A stretch of 64,000 nucleotides of DNA from Saccharospirillaceae bacterium. GTDB taxonomy: Bacteria > Pseudomonadota > Gammaproteobacteria > Pseudomonadales > Oceanobacteraceae. Where the stretch lies: the NCBI GenBank assembly GCA_021208685.1, contig JAJOJJ010000011.1, positions 1-64,000 of the forward strand, written 5' to 3'. Each line of letters starts with the position of its first letter. Position 1 is the stretch's first letter. This document shows, piece by piece, positions 9,859 to 18,956 of the stretch. A program made the position numbers and the translations under genes. A model generated the notes under the pieces. That model saw nothing but the letters and a program-made list of their open reading frames with translations. It had not been told where the DNA came from and ran no database searches.

Positions 9859-10475
9859 TTCGTATTATCGACTATGGTGTTGGCAACATTCAGGCTTTTC
9901 TCACGCTGTTTAAGCGTCAGGGCATTTCAGCAGCCAGAGCCAGTACGATTGAAGAATTACAGGATGCAACCCGGCTGATTTTGCCTGGCGTGGGGCATTT
10001 TGATCATGCCATGCAACGTTTGAACGACTCAGGCCTGCGGCCAGAGCTGGAGCGCTTGGTGCTGCAGGAGAGTGTTCCTGTTATCGGTATTTGTGTGGGT
10101 ATGCAAATGCTGGCCGATGGTTCTGACGAGGGGGGGTTACCGGGGCTGGGGTGGGTTCCTGGGCGTGTAAAGTCATTTGCTTCTAACCCTGTTATGGCGA
10201 ATTTCCCAATGCCTCACATGGGCTGGAATACGCTGAAAACCATGCCAGGATCGCGCTTGTTTCAGGTCGGCTTTGATGATGAGCCCCAGTTTTATTTTTT
10301 GCATTCTTACTATTTTGATGCCGTGGATAAAGGCGATGTGGTTGCCTCGGCGTATTACGGTGCTGATTTTGATGTGGTCGTGTCACGTGGGCATATTCAC
10401 GGTGTGCAGTGCCACCCGGAGAAAAGCCACCATTGGGGCGCTCAGCTTCTTAAAAACTTTGCAGAGTTCGGCTAA
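9855..10475 (+). CDS. hisH2: Glutaminase subunit HisH2 of the O-antigen amidotransferase system
   Basis: Class I glutamine amidotransferase of 206 residues that frees ammonia from glutamine for its HisF-type partner. The catalytic Cys is in GICVGMQML (Cys80), and the His/Glu pair is in HGVQCHPEKS near the C-terminus. I place the start at the TTG at 9855 (MIRIIDYGVGN), overlapping the wbpG stop by four bases, with AAGAGG at 9840-9845 upstream. Start at TTG gives the family's normal length; the frame continues upstream but only into the wbpG overlap. It lies in an O-antigen locus rather than a his operon, so a histidine role is unlikely. Confidence 0.87.
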   Translation: MIRIIDYGVGNIQAFLTLFKRQGISAARASTIEELQDATRLILPGVGHFDHAMQRLNDSGLRPELERLVLQESVPVIGICVGMQMLADGSDEGGLPGLGWVPGRVKSFASNPVMANFPMPHMGWNTLKTMPGSRLFQVGFDDEPQFYFLHSYYFDAVDKGDVVASAYYGADFDVVVSRGHIHGVQCHPEKSHHWGAQLLKNFAEFG

Positions 10476-11267
10476 ATGTTACGTGCACGAATTATTCCTT
10501 GTTTGCTGGTACACGACGGTGGGCTGGTTAAAACAAAAAACTTTAAAGATGCAAAATACGTTGGTGACCCGATTAATGCGGTAAAAATCTTTAATGAAAA
10601 GGAAGCCGATGAGCTGATGGTGTTGGATATCGATGCCTCGGTTAAGGGGGTTGAGCCGGATTTTAAGCTGATTGAAAAATTAGCCGCTGAATGTCGTATG
10701 CCTTTATGTTATGGCGGTGGTGTCACCCGTGCTGATCAGGCCGCTAAAATTATTGCCATGGGGGTGGAGAAGGTGGCTGTCAGCGCAGCAGGTATTGAAA
10801 ACCCTGCATTGCTCACCGAAATGGCTGCTGCCGTAGGTAAACAGTCGGTAGTGGCTGTTTTGGACGTGCGTAAAAAGAAAGGTTTGTTTGCAAAAGGCTT
10901 TGAGGTGTGTACCCACAACGCCACCAAAGTGGTTAAACAAGACCCTGTTGCCCTAGCAAAAACGCTGCAGGATGCAGGTGCAGGTGAGGTTGTGATTAAT
11001 TTTGTTGATCACGACGGTATAATGCAAGGGTACGATCTGGATTATGCCAGCGAGTTTAAGCGTACCTTGTCTGTCCCGGTTACATTTCTTGGTGGTGCAG
11101 GCACATTGGACCACATCAGCCAGCTGATTCGCCGATTGGGTGTGGTAGGGGCTGCCGCCGGTAGTTTATTTGTTTTCAAGGGTAAGTATAGGGCAGTGCT
11201 GATTAGTTACCCAACACCGCAACAGAAGTTAATGCTCTGTCGTGAAGCCATGGATATTCAAGGTTAA
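10476..11267 (+). CDS. hisF2: HisF2-like ammonia-channel subunit of the O-antigen amidotransferase system
   Basis: TIM-barrel protein of 263 residues related to imidazole glycerol phosphate synthase HisF. It starts immediately after hisH2. The N-terminal strand reads RIIPCLLVHDGGLVKT: the catalytic Asp at position 11 of true HisF is Leu here. The second catalytic region DHDGIMQGYD is kept. Loss of Asp11 fits a HisF2 that no longer cyclises histidine intermediates and instead passes ammonia to WbpG. The motif FKDAKYVGDPINAVKIFN is characteristic of this subgroup. Function is inferred from family knowledge and gene context. Confidence 0.86.
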   Translation: MLRARIIPCLLVHDGGLVKTKNFKDAKYVGDPINAVKIFNEKEADELMVLDIDASVKGVEPDFKLIEKLAAECRMPLCYGGGVTRADQAAKIIAMGVEKVAVSAAGIENPALLTEMAAAVGKQSVVAVLDVRKKKGLFAKGFEVCTHNATKVVKQDPVALAKTLQDAGAGEVVINFVDHDGIMQGYDLDYASEFKRTLSVPVTFLGGAGTLDHISQLIRRLGVVGAAAGSLFVFKGKYRAVLISYPTPQQKLMLCREAMDIQG

Positions 11268-11276
11268 AGTATCGTT

Positions 11277-12311
11277 ATGTTTAAAGATAAAGTTTTGATG
11301 ATCACCGGTGGCACAGGGTCATTCGGAAATGCTGTTCTTAAAGGCTTTCTGGATACCGATATTGCCGAAATTCGTATTTTTAGCCGTGATGAAAAGAAGC
11401 AGGATGATATGCGTAAAAAATACGCGAATCCGAAGCTTAAGTTCTACATCGGCGACGTACGCGATTATCAGGCGGTTCTGAATGCAACCCGCGGTGTGGA
11501 TTACATTTTTCACGCGGCGGCATTAAAGCAGGTTCCATCCTGTGAGTTTCACCCGATGGAAGCGGTTAAAACTAATGTTTTGGGCACTGAAAACGTATTG
11601 GAAGCCGCTATTCAGAACGAAGTGAAACGCGTGGTGTGCTTAAGCACCGATAAAGCGGTTTACCCTATTAATGCCATGGGTATTTCCAAAGCCATGATGG
11701 AAAAAGTCATGGTGGCCAAGTCGCGTAACGTAGACCCCACCAAAACCGTTATTTGTGGTACTCGTTACGGCAACGTAATGGCATCCCGTGGTTCGGTTAT
11801 TCCGCTGTTTGTGGACCAAATGCGTGCTGGTAAGCCGCTGACCATTACCGACCCGAACATGACGCGCTTCATGATGACGCTGGCCGATGCGGTAGACCTG
11901 GTATTGTACGCCTTCGAGCACGGTAATAACGGCGATATGTTTGTGCAAAAAGCCCCGGCGGCGACGGTTGAGGTGCTGGCACAAGCTTTGTCTGATCTGC
12001 TCGGCAAACCCGGCTACCCCATTAATGTTATCGGTACCCGTCACGGCGAAAAGCTGTATGAGGCCCTGTTAAGCCGTGAAGAAATGGTTTGCGCCGAAGA
12101 CCTGGGCGGTTACTACCGCGTTCCGCCAGACCTGCGCGATCTGAACTACGGCAAGTTTGTAGAGCAGGGTGAGCAGGAAATTTCTCAGGCGGAAGACTAC
12201 AACTCGCACAATACCCAGCGTCTGGATGTCGCAGGCATGCAGCAACTGCTGTTAAAGCTGGAGTTCATTCGTGAACTGCGTGATGGCCGTTACGTAAACC
12301 CCGAGGAGTAA
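11277..12311 (+). CDS. fnlA: UDP-GlcNAc 4,6-dehydratase/epimerase for UDP-L-FucNAc (FnlA/WbjB/Cap5E-like)
   Basis: Extended short-chain dehydrogenase of 344 residues that begins UDP-N-acetyl-L-fucosamine synthesis from UDP-GlcNAc. The NAD(P) motif TGGTGSFG is at about residues 10-17. The active-site region is STDKAVYPINAMGISK, with Met where most SDRs have Tyr, as in FlaA1/WbjB-type enzymes. FHAAALKQVPSCE is another family signature. It is followed after 3 bp by the FnlB-like reductase and then the FnlC-like epimerase, so the complete three-enzyme set is present. A PseB-type role is unlikely because no PseC gene follows. Confidence 0.88.
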   Translation: MFKDKVLMITGGTGSFGNAVLKGFLDTDIAEIRIFSRDEKKQDDMRKKYANPKLKFYIGDVRDYQAVLNATRGVDYIFHAAALKQVPSCEFHPMEAVKTNVLGTENVLEAAIQNEVKRVVCLSTDKAVYPINAMGISKAMMEKVMVAKSRNVDPTKTVICGTRYGNVMASRGSVIPLFVDQMRAGKPLTITDPNMTRFMMTLADAVDLVLYAFEHGNNGDMFVQKAPAATVEVLAQALSDLLGKPGYPINVIGTRHGEKLYEALLSREEMVCAEDLGGYYRVPPDLRDLNYGKFVEQGEQEISQAEDYNSHNTQRLDVAGMQQLLLKLEFIRELRDGRYVNPEE

Positions 12312-12314
12312 GCC

Positions 12315-13433
12315 ATGCGTGTATTGGTAACCGGTGCCAACGGCTTTATTGGTAAAAACCTGTTGGTGCACCTGGCTGAACGTAAAGACATTGAGGTTGT
12401 GTGTTTTACCCGCGAACACTCCGAGGCAGAACTACCGGCCATGTTGCATGGTGTGCAGTTTGTATTTCACCTGGCCGGTATTAACCGCCCGCAAGACCCG
12501 ACAGAGTTTACCACCGGGAATGCGGGCTTAAGCCAGCAGTTGGCCGATGCGATGTTGGCAACGGGTTGCAAAGCCCCGGTGGTGTATACATCTTCCATTC
12601 AGGCTGAGTTGGATAACCCTTATGGTGTGTCTAAGCGTGCGGCGGAAGATGCCTTACTGGCGTTGCGCGAGCAGGGTGTGCCTGTTTCTGTATTCCGCTT
12701 GCCGAATGTGTTTGGCAAGTGGGCCAAACCGAACTACAACTCTGCCGTAGCCACCTTTTGCCATAACATTGTGAATGATTTACCCATTCAAATTAACGAC
12801 CCTGCGGCGGTGGTTAATTTGGTGTACGTCGATGATGTTATTGAGCATTTTCTGGCATTACTGGATGCTAAACGTGCGGGTGAAGCCTTTGAAACCGTAC
12901 AACCGGTGTACCAGATTACTGTGGGCGAACTGGCTGAGCAGTTGTATCGCTTCCGCGAAAGTCGTCAAAGTTTAATTACCGAACGCGTGGGTACTGGGTT
13001 AGTTCGGGCTTTGTATTCTACTTACCTCAGTTATGTGCCGAGAGAGCGCTTTACTTACGGAGTGCCCAAATACGGTGATCCGCGTGGTGTATTTGTAGAA
13101 ATGCTGAAAACACCGGATACCGGACAGTTTTCTTACTTTACTGCGCACCCCGGTATTACCCGTGGTGGCCATTACCACCACACCAAAACCGAGAAGTTTT
13201 TAGTGATTAAAGGCAAGGCCAGCTTTAAGTTCCGCCACATGTATACCGGCGAGTTTTACGAGTTGGAAACCACCGGCGAAACGCCGGAAATTGTGGAAAC
13301 TATGCCGGGCTGGACACACGACATCACCAACATTGGTGATGATGAAATGATTGTAATGCTGTGGGCGAATGAAATTTTTGATCGGGAAAAGCCTGACACC
13401 TACGCTTGCCCGTTAACGCCTGTGGCTCAGTAA
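12315..13433 (+). CDS. fnlB: UDP-sugar epimerase/reductase with C-terminal cupin domain (FnlB/WbjC/Cap5F-like)
   Basis: A 372-residue bifunctional protein of the second step to UDP-L-FucNAc. The N-terminal Rossmann SDR domain starts with [15 protein letters not shown] at residues 3-17 and spans roughly 240 residues. The C-terminal cupin carries [13 protein letters not shown], with the clustered His residues of a metal site. Cap5F-type enzymes epimerise at C3 in the cupin domain and reduce C4 in the SDR domain. Gene order fnlA-fnlB-fnlC is conserved with Pseudomonas O11-type and E. coli O26-type loci. Confidence 0.88.
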   Translation: MRVLVTGANGFIGKNLLVHLAERKDIEVVCFTREHSEAELPAMLHGVQFVFHLAGINRPQDPTEFTTGNAGLSQQLADAMLATGCKAPVVYTSSIQAELDNPYGVSKRAAEDALLALREQGVPVSVFRLPNVFGKWAKPNYNSAVATFCHNIVNDLPIQINDPAAVVNLVYVDDVIEHFLALLDAKRAGEAFETVQPVYQITVGELAEQLYRFRESRQSLITERVGTGLVRALYSTYLSYVPRERFTYGVPKYGDPRGVFVEMLKTPDTGQFSYFTAHPGITRGGHYHHTKTEKFLVIKGKASFKFRHMYTGEFYELETTGETPEIVETMPGWTHDITNIGDDEMIVMLWANEIFDREKPDTYACPLTPVAQ

Positions 13434-13468
13434 AACGTCTGTGGCTGATAAATAGTTGGGTACTTGTT

Positions 13469-14611
13469 ATGACAACCGCTGTTAAAAAATTAAAAGTAAT
13501 GACCGTGGTGGGAACCCGCCCGGAAATTATCCGTTTGTCGCGCGTAATAGCCAAATTGGATGAGCACTGCGAGCACATTCTGGTGCATACCGGCCAGAAC
13601 TATGATTACGAGCTGAATGAAATTTTCTTTCAGGACTTAGGCATCCGCAAACCGGATTACTTTTTAAGTGCCGCCGGTAGCACTGGTGCGGAAACCATTG
13701 GTAACGTGATTATTAAGGTTGACCAGGTATTGGCCGAGGTTAAACCCGAAGCGGTGCTGGTGTTGGGCGATACCAATAGCTGTATGGCCGTACTGCCCGC
13801 CAAGCGCCGTAAAATTCCGACCTTCCACATGGAAGCAGGTAACCGTTGCTTTGATATGCGTGTCCCGGAAGAAATCAACCGCCGTATTGTTGACCATACC
13901 GCTGATATCAATATGAGCTACAGCACCATCGCGCGGGATTATCTGGTGGCCGAAGGGTTGCCGCCAGATCGTATTATTAAAACCGGCAGCCCGATGTTCG
14001 AGGTGCTGAATTATTACCGTGAAGGAATTGAAGCCTCTACTGTGCTTGAACGGCTGAACCTGAAAGCAGGGCAGTTCTTTGTAGTGAGTGCGCACCGTGA
14101 AGAAAACGTGGATTCCGACAAAAACTTTATGAAACTGGTGGATGTGCTGAACACCGTTGCGGCGCATTACAACTTGCCGGTGATTGTTTCTACCCATCCG
14201 CGTACCCAAAAGCGCGTCGATGCCATGGGGGTTACCTTTCACCCGAATGTGCAACTGCTGAAGCCGCTAGGCTTTAAAGACTACAACAAGCTGCAGTTAA
14301 GCGCGAAAGCAGTATTGTCTGATAGCGGTACTATCAACGAAGAATCCTCGATTCTGAACTTCCCGGCCCTGAATATTCGTGAAGCGCATGAGCGCCCGGA
14401 AGGCATGGAAGAAGCTGCTGCCATGATGGCCGGTCTGGAAGTAGAGCGTGTGGTGCAGGGTCTGGCCATTTTGGAAACACAAAGCCGTGGCGAGCAGCGT
14501 GATTTGCGGTTAGTGGCTGACTACAGCATGCCGAATGTGGCCGACAAGGTGGTACGCATTATTCACAGCTACCGTGATTATGTGATGCGCACGGTGTGGA
14601 AGCAGTATTGA
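13469..14611 (+). CDS. fnlC: UDP-N-acetyl-L-fucosamine-forming C2 epimerase (FnlC/WbjD/WecB-like)
   Basis: Non-hydrolysing UDP-HexNAc 2-epimerase of 380 residues that completes UDP-L-FucNAc. Motifs: [10 protein letters not shown] near the N-terminus, [36 protein letters not shown] and SDSGTINEE. The start is the ATG at 13469 (MTTAVKKL); the frame is open a further 21 residues upstream into the end of fnlB, without a site. The TGA stop overlaps the ATG of the next gene by one base, so translation is coupled to the transferase expected to use the product. Confidence 0.88.
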   Translation: MTTAVKKLKVMTVVGTRPEIIRLSRVIAKLDEHCEHILVHTGQNYDYELNEIFFQDLGIRKPDYFLSAAGSTGAETIGNVIIKVDQVLAEVKPEAVLVLGDTNSCMAVLPAKRRKIPTFHMEAGNRCFDMRVPEEINRRIVDHTADINMSYSTIARDYLVAEGLPPDRIIKTGSPMFEVLNYYREGIEASTVLERLNLKAGQFFVVSAHREENVDSDKNFMKLVDVLNTVAAHYNLPVIVSTHPRTQKRVDAMGVTFHPNVQLLKPLGFKDYNKLQLSAKAVLSDSGTINEESSILNFPALNIREAHERPEGMEEAAAMMAGLEVERVVQGLAILETQSRGEQRDLRLVADYSMPNVADKVVRIIHSYRDYVMRTVWKQY

Positions 14612-15762
14612 TGGCAAAAAAGACGGATTTAGCCATTGTTAATCGTAGCTTTTGGCCGCAGGGGCAAGTGATCGGTGAAGGGTTACTGCGATTCGCTGAA
14701 ATAGCAGCTGAAAACCATACTGTCTGTGTTATCACGCAAGCAGATGGTGATCTTTCTGCGCAGCTGGCAGAAGCAGGGCGCGGTGCTGGATTAAAAATCC
14801 GCGCCTGTAGCACTTACACCAGTTCTTCCAGTGGTGTGCTCAAGCGCATCGCTGAGGCATTGTTCTTTATGCTGTGGACATTGGTCAGTTTGGTGCGTGC
14901 CAAGCCGGCTAATGTGTATGTGTCTACGAATCCACCGGTGGTTGTGCCTTTTATTGTTGCGGTTTATTGCCGGTTTTTTGGTGCCCGATATGTGTACCAT
15001 CTGCAGGACATTCATCCTGAAGCGGCAGACATTGTTATTCCATTGAATCGGTTATTGTTGCGCGTACTGACGGCTGTAGACAATTACACTCTGCGCTACG
15101 CTGCTGGCATTGTTACGCTATCGGAAGATATGAAGCTTTACATTCAACAACGTAGCGATACCTTAAGCCCTATATTTTTGCTGGATAATCCGTCTTTTCC
15201 TGTTACGCCTGTACCAGTAGAAGAACGTACTAAAGACATCGTTTACTGTGGTAATGCTGGTCGGTTGCAGCGTATACCTTTGTTGATGTCGGCCATTCGT
15301 GCTTATTTGCAGAAAGGTGGCACGCTACGGTTTACCTTTGCTGGTGGTGGTGTTCATGTTCCTGACATACAGGCGCTGGCCAATGCCTATGAGCAGGTAG
15401 ATTACTTGGGCGTGTTACCGGCCACCGAGGCGGCTGAGTTGGTGAACGAGCATCGTTGGGCATTGTTGCCAATAGACGATGAGGTTACTAAGTACGCATT
15501 CCCAAGTAAGTCTTCTGGTTATGCGCTTTCTGGATCCGGTGTGCTGGCGGTGTGTGGAGAGCAGACCAGTGTAGCTCGTTGGGTTGTGGAGCAGCAGGTC
15601 GGTGTGGTGTGTAAGCCTGATCATGATGCGTTAGTTAAGTGTTTTTTTATGTTAGAAGACAGTGTTGCCATGCATTTTTCGCTGAGTGATACAATGCATG
15701 AGCGCTTACAGATTGCTCATTTTGCACAGACGTTGCGGGATATATCTCTGGGTTTTCAATGA
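14611..15762 (+). CDS. Glycosyltransferase, WbuB/WbjE-like (probable L-FucNAc transferase)
   Basis: GT-B glycosyltransferase of 383 residues. Motifs include YHLQDIHPEAADI and PSKSSGYALSGSGVLAVCGE, the pattern seen in WbuB-type fucosamine transferases. The ATG at 14611 overlaps the fnlC stop by one base. This coupling to the UDP-L-FucNAc genes and its place just before the initiating PglC-like transferase suggest that it adds FucNAc as the second sugar, as WbuB-type enzymes do. The family is clear; the specificity is inference from context. Confidence 0.78.
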   Translation: MAKKTDLAIVNRSFWPQGQVIGEGLLRFAEIAAENHTVCVITQADGDLSAQLAEAGRGAGLKIRACSTYTSSSSGVLKRIAEALFFMLWTLVSLVRAKPANVYVSTNPPVVVPFIVAVYCRFFGARYVYHLQDIHPEAADIVIPLNRLLLRVLTAVDNYTLRYAAGIVTLSEDMKLYIQQRSDTLSPIFLLDNPSFPVTPVPVEERTKDIVYCGNAGRLQRIPLLMSAIRAYLQKGGTLRFTFAGGGVHVPDIQALANAYEQVDYLGVLPATEAAELVNEHRWALLPIDDEVTKYAFPSKSSGYALSGSGVLAVCGEQTSVARWVVEQQVGVVCKPDHDALVKCFFMLEDSVAMHFSLSDTMHERLQIAHFAQTLRDISLGFQ

Positions 15763-15782
15763 ATTTCTGGCTAGGTTTTTAA

Positions 15783-16394
15783 ATGATAAAACGTCTTTTT
15801 GATATTTTCGCTTCTTTCTTTGGCTTATTGATGTTATCTCCGATCATTGCCGTTGTTGCCTGGAAAATCCGTAAAAATTTGGGTTCGCCGGTTTTGTTTA
15901 AGCAAGTACGCCCCGGTAAAGATGGCAAGTCCTTTGAAATGGTGAAGTTCCGTACCATGCGGGATGCGGTTGATGCCAATGGTAACCCGTTGCCTGATTC
16001 CGAGCGTTTAACCCCTTTTGGCAATTGGTTACGCTCCACTAGCTTGGATGAGCTGCCTGAGCTGTGGAATGTGCTGAAAGGGGATATGAGCCTGGTTGGC
16101 CCGCGTCCGTTGCTGATGGAGTATCTGCCGCTCTATAACCCGGAACAATACCGCCGCCATGAAGTTCTCCCTGGTGTTACTGGTTGGGCGCAGGTGAATG
16201 GCCGCAATGCCATCAGCTGGGAAGAAAAGTTTAAGCTGGATGTGTGGTATGTGAATAACCACTCCTTTTGGCTGGATATTAAAATTCTGTGGTTAACCGT
16301 TAAAAGGGTGCTGGTGCGTGATGGTATCAGTGCTGAAGGTGAGGCCACAATGAGTAAGTTTACCGGTACATCGGAGTCTGAACATGGAAAATAG
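15783..16394 (+). CDS. pglC: Initiating sugar-phosphate transferase, PglC-like
   Basis: Small monotopic phosphoglycosyl transferase of 203 residues that moves a sugar-1-phosphate from a UDP-sugar onto undecaprenyl phosphate, the first step of O-unit assembly. It has an N-terminal re-entrant hydrophobic helix (about residues 10-28) and the motifs KFRTM, DELPELWNVLKGDMSLVGPR and GWAQVNGRN. The length is that of PglC rather than of the long WbaP/WcaJ type. It overlaps the PglD-like gene by 11 bp and sits with PglE, so di-N-acetylbacillosamine (QuiNAc4NAc) phosphate is the likely substrate. Confidence 0.85.
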   Translation: MIKRLFDIFASFFGLLMLSPIIAVVAWKIRKNLGSPVLFKQVRPGKDGKSFEMVKFRTMRDAVDANGNPLPDSERLTPFGNWLRSTSLDELPELWNVLKGDMSLVGPRPLLMEYLPLYNPEQYRRHEVLPGVTGWAQVNGRNAISWEEKFKLDVWYVNNHSFWLDIKILWLTVKRVLVRDGISAEGEATMSKFTGTSESEHGK

Positions 16395-17031
16395 TATGGT
16401 TGGCGTTTTCGGGGCTAGTGGTTTTGGTCGTGAGGTTATGCCTTTAGTAAGACAGCAGCATTCTGGCATTAACGCACACTTTGTATTCGTGGATGATAAC
16501 CCGCCGTCTGTTGAGTTGAATGGCCATCCGGTACTGACTTACCAACAGTTTTTGAAAGAACATTCTGGTAAAAAGTTTATTACCATTGCTATCGCTGATT
16601 CTGGTGTTCGAAAAATGCTGACAGATCGGTGTGTTAGTGACGGAGTATTGATCTTCGATGTTGCAGCCAATAATGCTGTTTTGATGGATGCCGTAAATAT
16701 TGGTGAAGGATTTATTATTTCTCCTTTTGTAACCATTACATCCAACGTAAAGATTGGCAAAGGTTTTCACGCTAATATTTATTCTTATGTTGCCCATGAT
16801 TGTGTTGTAGGAGACTTCGTTACCTTTGCCCCTTACGTTAAATGCAATGGTAATGTGGTTATTGAAGACCATGCTTACATTGGTACAGGCGCAATCCTCA
16901 AACAGGGACGGCCTGGCAAGCCATTAGTTATCGGCAAGGCCGCTGTTGTTGGAATGGGTGCGGTAGTCACCAAAGACGTTCCTCCTGGCGTTACGGTTGT
17001 CGGTAATCCTGCCAAGCCACTTATTCGTTAA
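16384..17031 (+). CDS. pglD: UDP-4-amino-sugar N-acetyltransferase, PglD-like
   Basis: Left-handed parallel beta-helix acetyltransferase of 215 residues. The N-terminal Rossmann-like nucleotide-sugar domain starts VFGASGFGREV at residues 8-18. Hexapeptide repeats fill the C-terminal half. The catalytic-type His is in VAHDCVVGDFV. The C-terminus GNPAKPLIR is typical. PglD acetylates UDP-4-amino-4,6-dideoxy-GlcNAc using acetyl-CoA to give UDP-QuiNAc4NAc. It lies between PglC-like and PglE-like genes. An acyl donor other than acetyl-CoA cannot be excluded. Confidence 0.85.
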   Translation: MENSMVGVFGASGFGREVMPLVRQQHSGINAHFVFVDDNPPSVELNGHPVLTYQQFLKEHSGKKFITIAIADSGVRKMLTDRCVSDGVLIFDVAANNAVLMDAVNIGEGFIISPFVTITSNVKIGKGFHANIYSYVAHDCVVGDFVTFAPYVKCNGNVVIEDHAYIGTGAILKQGRPGKPLVIGKAAVVGMGAVVTKDVPPGVTVVGNPAKPLIR

Positions 17032-17046
17032 TACTTTCAGGTTTCT

Positions 17047-18219
17047 ATGCTTAACACTCCTTTTTCTCCTTGGCCTTCGTTCACGCAAGAAGAAGCCGAT
17101 GCGGTATCTTGTACGTTGCTGTCTAATAAAGTGAATTATTGGACGGGGTCTGAATGTCGTGAGTTTGAGAAAGAATTTGCGGCTTACTTTGGCAGTGAAT
17201 ATGCCATTGCGTTAGGCAACGGCACATTAGCGCTGGATGTTGCGTTTAAAGTGCTGAATATTGGTGCCGGTGATGAGGTGGTGGTTACTTCCCGTACCTT
17301 TTTGGCATCAGTTTCCAGTATTGTACTGGCGGGTGCAGTGCCTGTGTTTGCCGATGTAGACTGTGATTCGCAAAATATCACCGCAGAGACTGTAAAAGCC
17401 GTACTGACATCACGCACCAAAGCCATTGTATGTGTCCATCTGGCAGGCTGGCCCTGCGATATGGATAGTATTATGGCTCTGGCTGAAGAGAAAGGTCTGT
17501 ATGTTATCGAAGACTGTGCTCAGGCTCATGGTGCTTTGTATAAAGGTAAACCGGTAGGTTCTTTTGGGCATATCGGAGCCTGGTCGTTCTGTCAGGACAA
17601 AATTATGACCACCGGCGGCGAGGGTGGCATGGTAACGACCAATGACCGGGAATTATGGTCGAAAATGTGGTCATTTAAAGATCATGGTAAAAGCTGGGAA
17701 GCGGTTTATGAGCGCGAGCATCCGCCAGGTTTCCGCTGGTTGCATGAAAGCTTTGGCACTAACTGGCGTATGACTGAATTGCAGGCTGTGATTGGTCGGA
17801 TTCAATTGCAGCACATGCCAGAGTGGACACGTATCCGTAATAGTAACAGTGCTCAAATCTGGGAAGCTGCGCGCGAATGTGCCGGGGTGCGTGTGCCGGT
17901 AGTGCCCGCCGATATTCAGCATGCAGCTTATAAATGTTATGTATTTGTGGAGCCTGAACAGCTGAAAGAAGACTGGAATCGTGACAGGATTATGGCAGAA
18001 ATTAATGCACGGGGAGTGCCTTGTTTTTCTGGTTCCTGCTCAGAGGTGTACCTGGAAAAAGCCTTTGATAATACCGGCTTTCGTCCTGCTCAGCGTTTGC
18101 CGGAGGCTAAAGAACTCGGTGAAACCAGCCTGATGTTTTTAGTACATCCGACTCTACTGCAGGCAGAGGTGGATAAAACCTGCCGGGTACTGCGTGAGGT
18201 AATGGCGCTGGCGGTGTAA
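17047..18219 (+). CDS. pglE: PLP-dependent aminotransferase, DegT/DnrJ/EryC1 family (PglE-like)
   Basis: A 390-residue sugar aminotransferase that should convert the WbpM/PglF 4-keto product to UDP-4-amino-4,6-dideoxy-GlcNAc. The N-terminal region has TGSECREFEKEFAAYFGSEY and GNGTLALDVA. The PLP Lys is in SFCQDKIMTTGGEGGMV at about Lys185. The C-terminal substrate region is FGTNWRMTELQAVIGR. It is the last gene of the rightward polysaccharide block. Together with PglC, PglD and the dehydratase at 20922-22832 it completes a bacillosamine pathway. Confidence 0.86.
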   Translation: MLNTPFSPWPSFTQEEADAVSCTLLSNKVNYWTGSECREFEKEFAAYFGSEYAIALGNGTLALDVAFKVLNIGAGDEVVVTSRTFLASVSSIVLAGAVPVFADVDCDSQNITAETVKAVLTSRTKAIVCVHLAGWPCDMDSIMALAEEKGLYVIEDCAQAHGALYKGKPVGSFGHIGAWSFCQDKIMTTGGEGGMVTTNDRELWSKMWSFKDHGKSWEAVYEREHPPGFRWLHESFGTNWRMTELQAVIGRIQLQHMPEWTRIRNSNSAQIWEAARECAGVRVPVVPADIQHAAYKCYVFVEPEQLKEDWNRDRIMAEINARGVPCFSGSCSEVYLEKAFDNTGFRPAQRLPEAKELGETSLMFLVHPTLLQAEVDKTCRVLREVMALAV

Positions 18220-18339
18220 TGAGTGTTTGCCCGCTGTGACGGGATTCTTGTTTGCTCTTACAACTCTGTTGTCGGCCGTGATCTGTGCTGCAGTTTTAAT
18301 ATCGTTCAGAGTTGTGCCGGAATCCGGCTTCAGGCATTT

Positions 18340-18366
18340 AAACCTGCTTCGGCGGGTTTCGTATTT
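18340..18366 (+). terminator. Rho-independent terminator closing the polysaccharide operon
   Basis: Hairpin AAACCTGC-TTCG-GCGGGTTT at 18340-18359, an 8-bp stem with one T-G pair and a stable TTCG tetraloop, followed by cgtatttt. It lies 120 bp past the pglE stop and just before the RNA methyltransferase gene. Confidence 0.6.
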
Positions 18367-18405
18367 TCAGCACCTTAATAAATACAGGATTTTGACAAAA
18401 AATTT

Positions 18406-18924
18406 ATGGTTTATCTTGGTTTAATAAACCCCAAAGATGCCGGTAACGTCGGTTCTGTTTTGCGGGCGCTGGGATGCTATCAGGCGGATGCTATCTTCTA
18501 TACCGGAAGCCGCTATGACCGTACTGTAAGGCATAGCACCGATACCCGTAACGTGGCAGAAAAAGCTCAGATGTTTCATGTTGAGAGTTTGCTTCCGGTC
18601 AATAATCCGTTAGCGGAGAAAACACGCATTGTCTGCGTGGAGTTGGTTGTCGGTGCAACACCACTGCCAGAGTTTGAGCATCCTGAGCATCCTGAGCATG
18701 CGCTTTATGTGTTCGGCCCTGAAGATGGCAGTATCCCGCAGGAAATCATTAATGCAGCTGATAGTGTGGTTTATATCCCTACGGTGGGGTGTATGAATCT
18801 GGCGGCTACGGTTAATGTCGTGCTGTATGACCGGTTGGCAAAGCTTGGCCCGGCAAAGGGCCTTGAACCGGGGGAGGAGTTAATTAAAAGCAGCAGGGAT
18901 AACAGAAACAGGCTGCGTCTGTAG
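18406..18924 (+). CDS. SPOUT-family RNA 2'-O-methyltransferase (TrmH/SpoU-like)
   Basis: Compact SPOUT methyltransferase of 172 residues. Motif 1 is NPKDAGNVGSVLRAL near residues 7-21, motif 2 FGPEDGSIPQE, and motif 3 IPTVGCMNLAATVNVVLYDR. It therefore should 2'-O-methylate a tRNA or rRNA nucleotide with S-adenosylmethionine; the knotted C-terminal fold is implied by the motifs. It has no separate RNA-binding N-terminal domain. It lies between the polysaccharide operon and a REP cluster and looks transcribed alone. A short HPEHPEH repeat near residue 91 is unusual. The RNA target cannot be assigned. Confidence 0.82.
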   Translation: MVYLGLINPKDAGNVGSVLRALGCYQADAIFYTGSRYDRTVRHSTDTRNVAEKAQMFHVESLLPVNNPLAEKTRIVCVELVVGATPLPEFEHPEHPEHALYVFGPEDGSIPQEIINAADSVVYIPTVGCMNLAATVNVVLYDRLAKLGPAKGLEPGEELIKSSRDNRNRLRL

Positions 18925-18956
18925 GATTATGCTGTGCCTGTAAATCTGGGGGGCTT

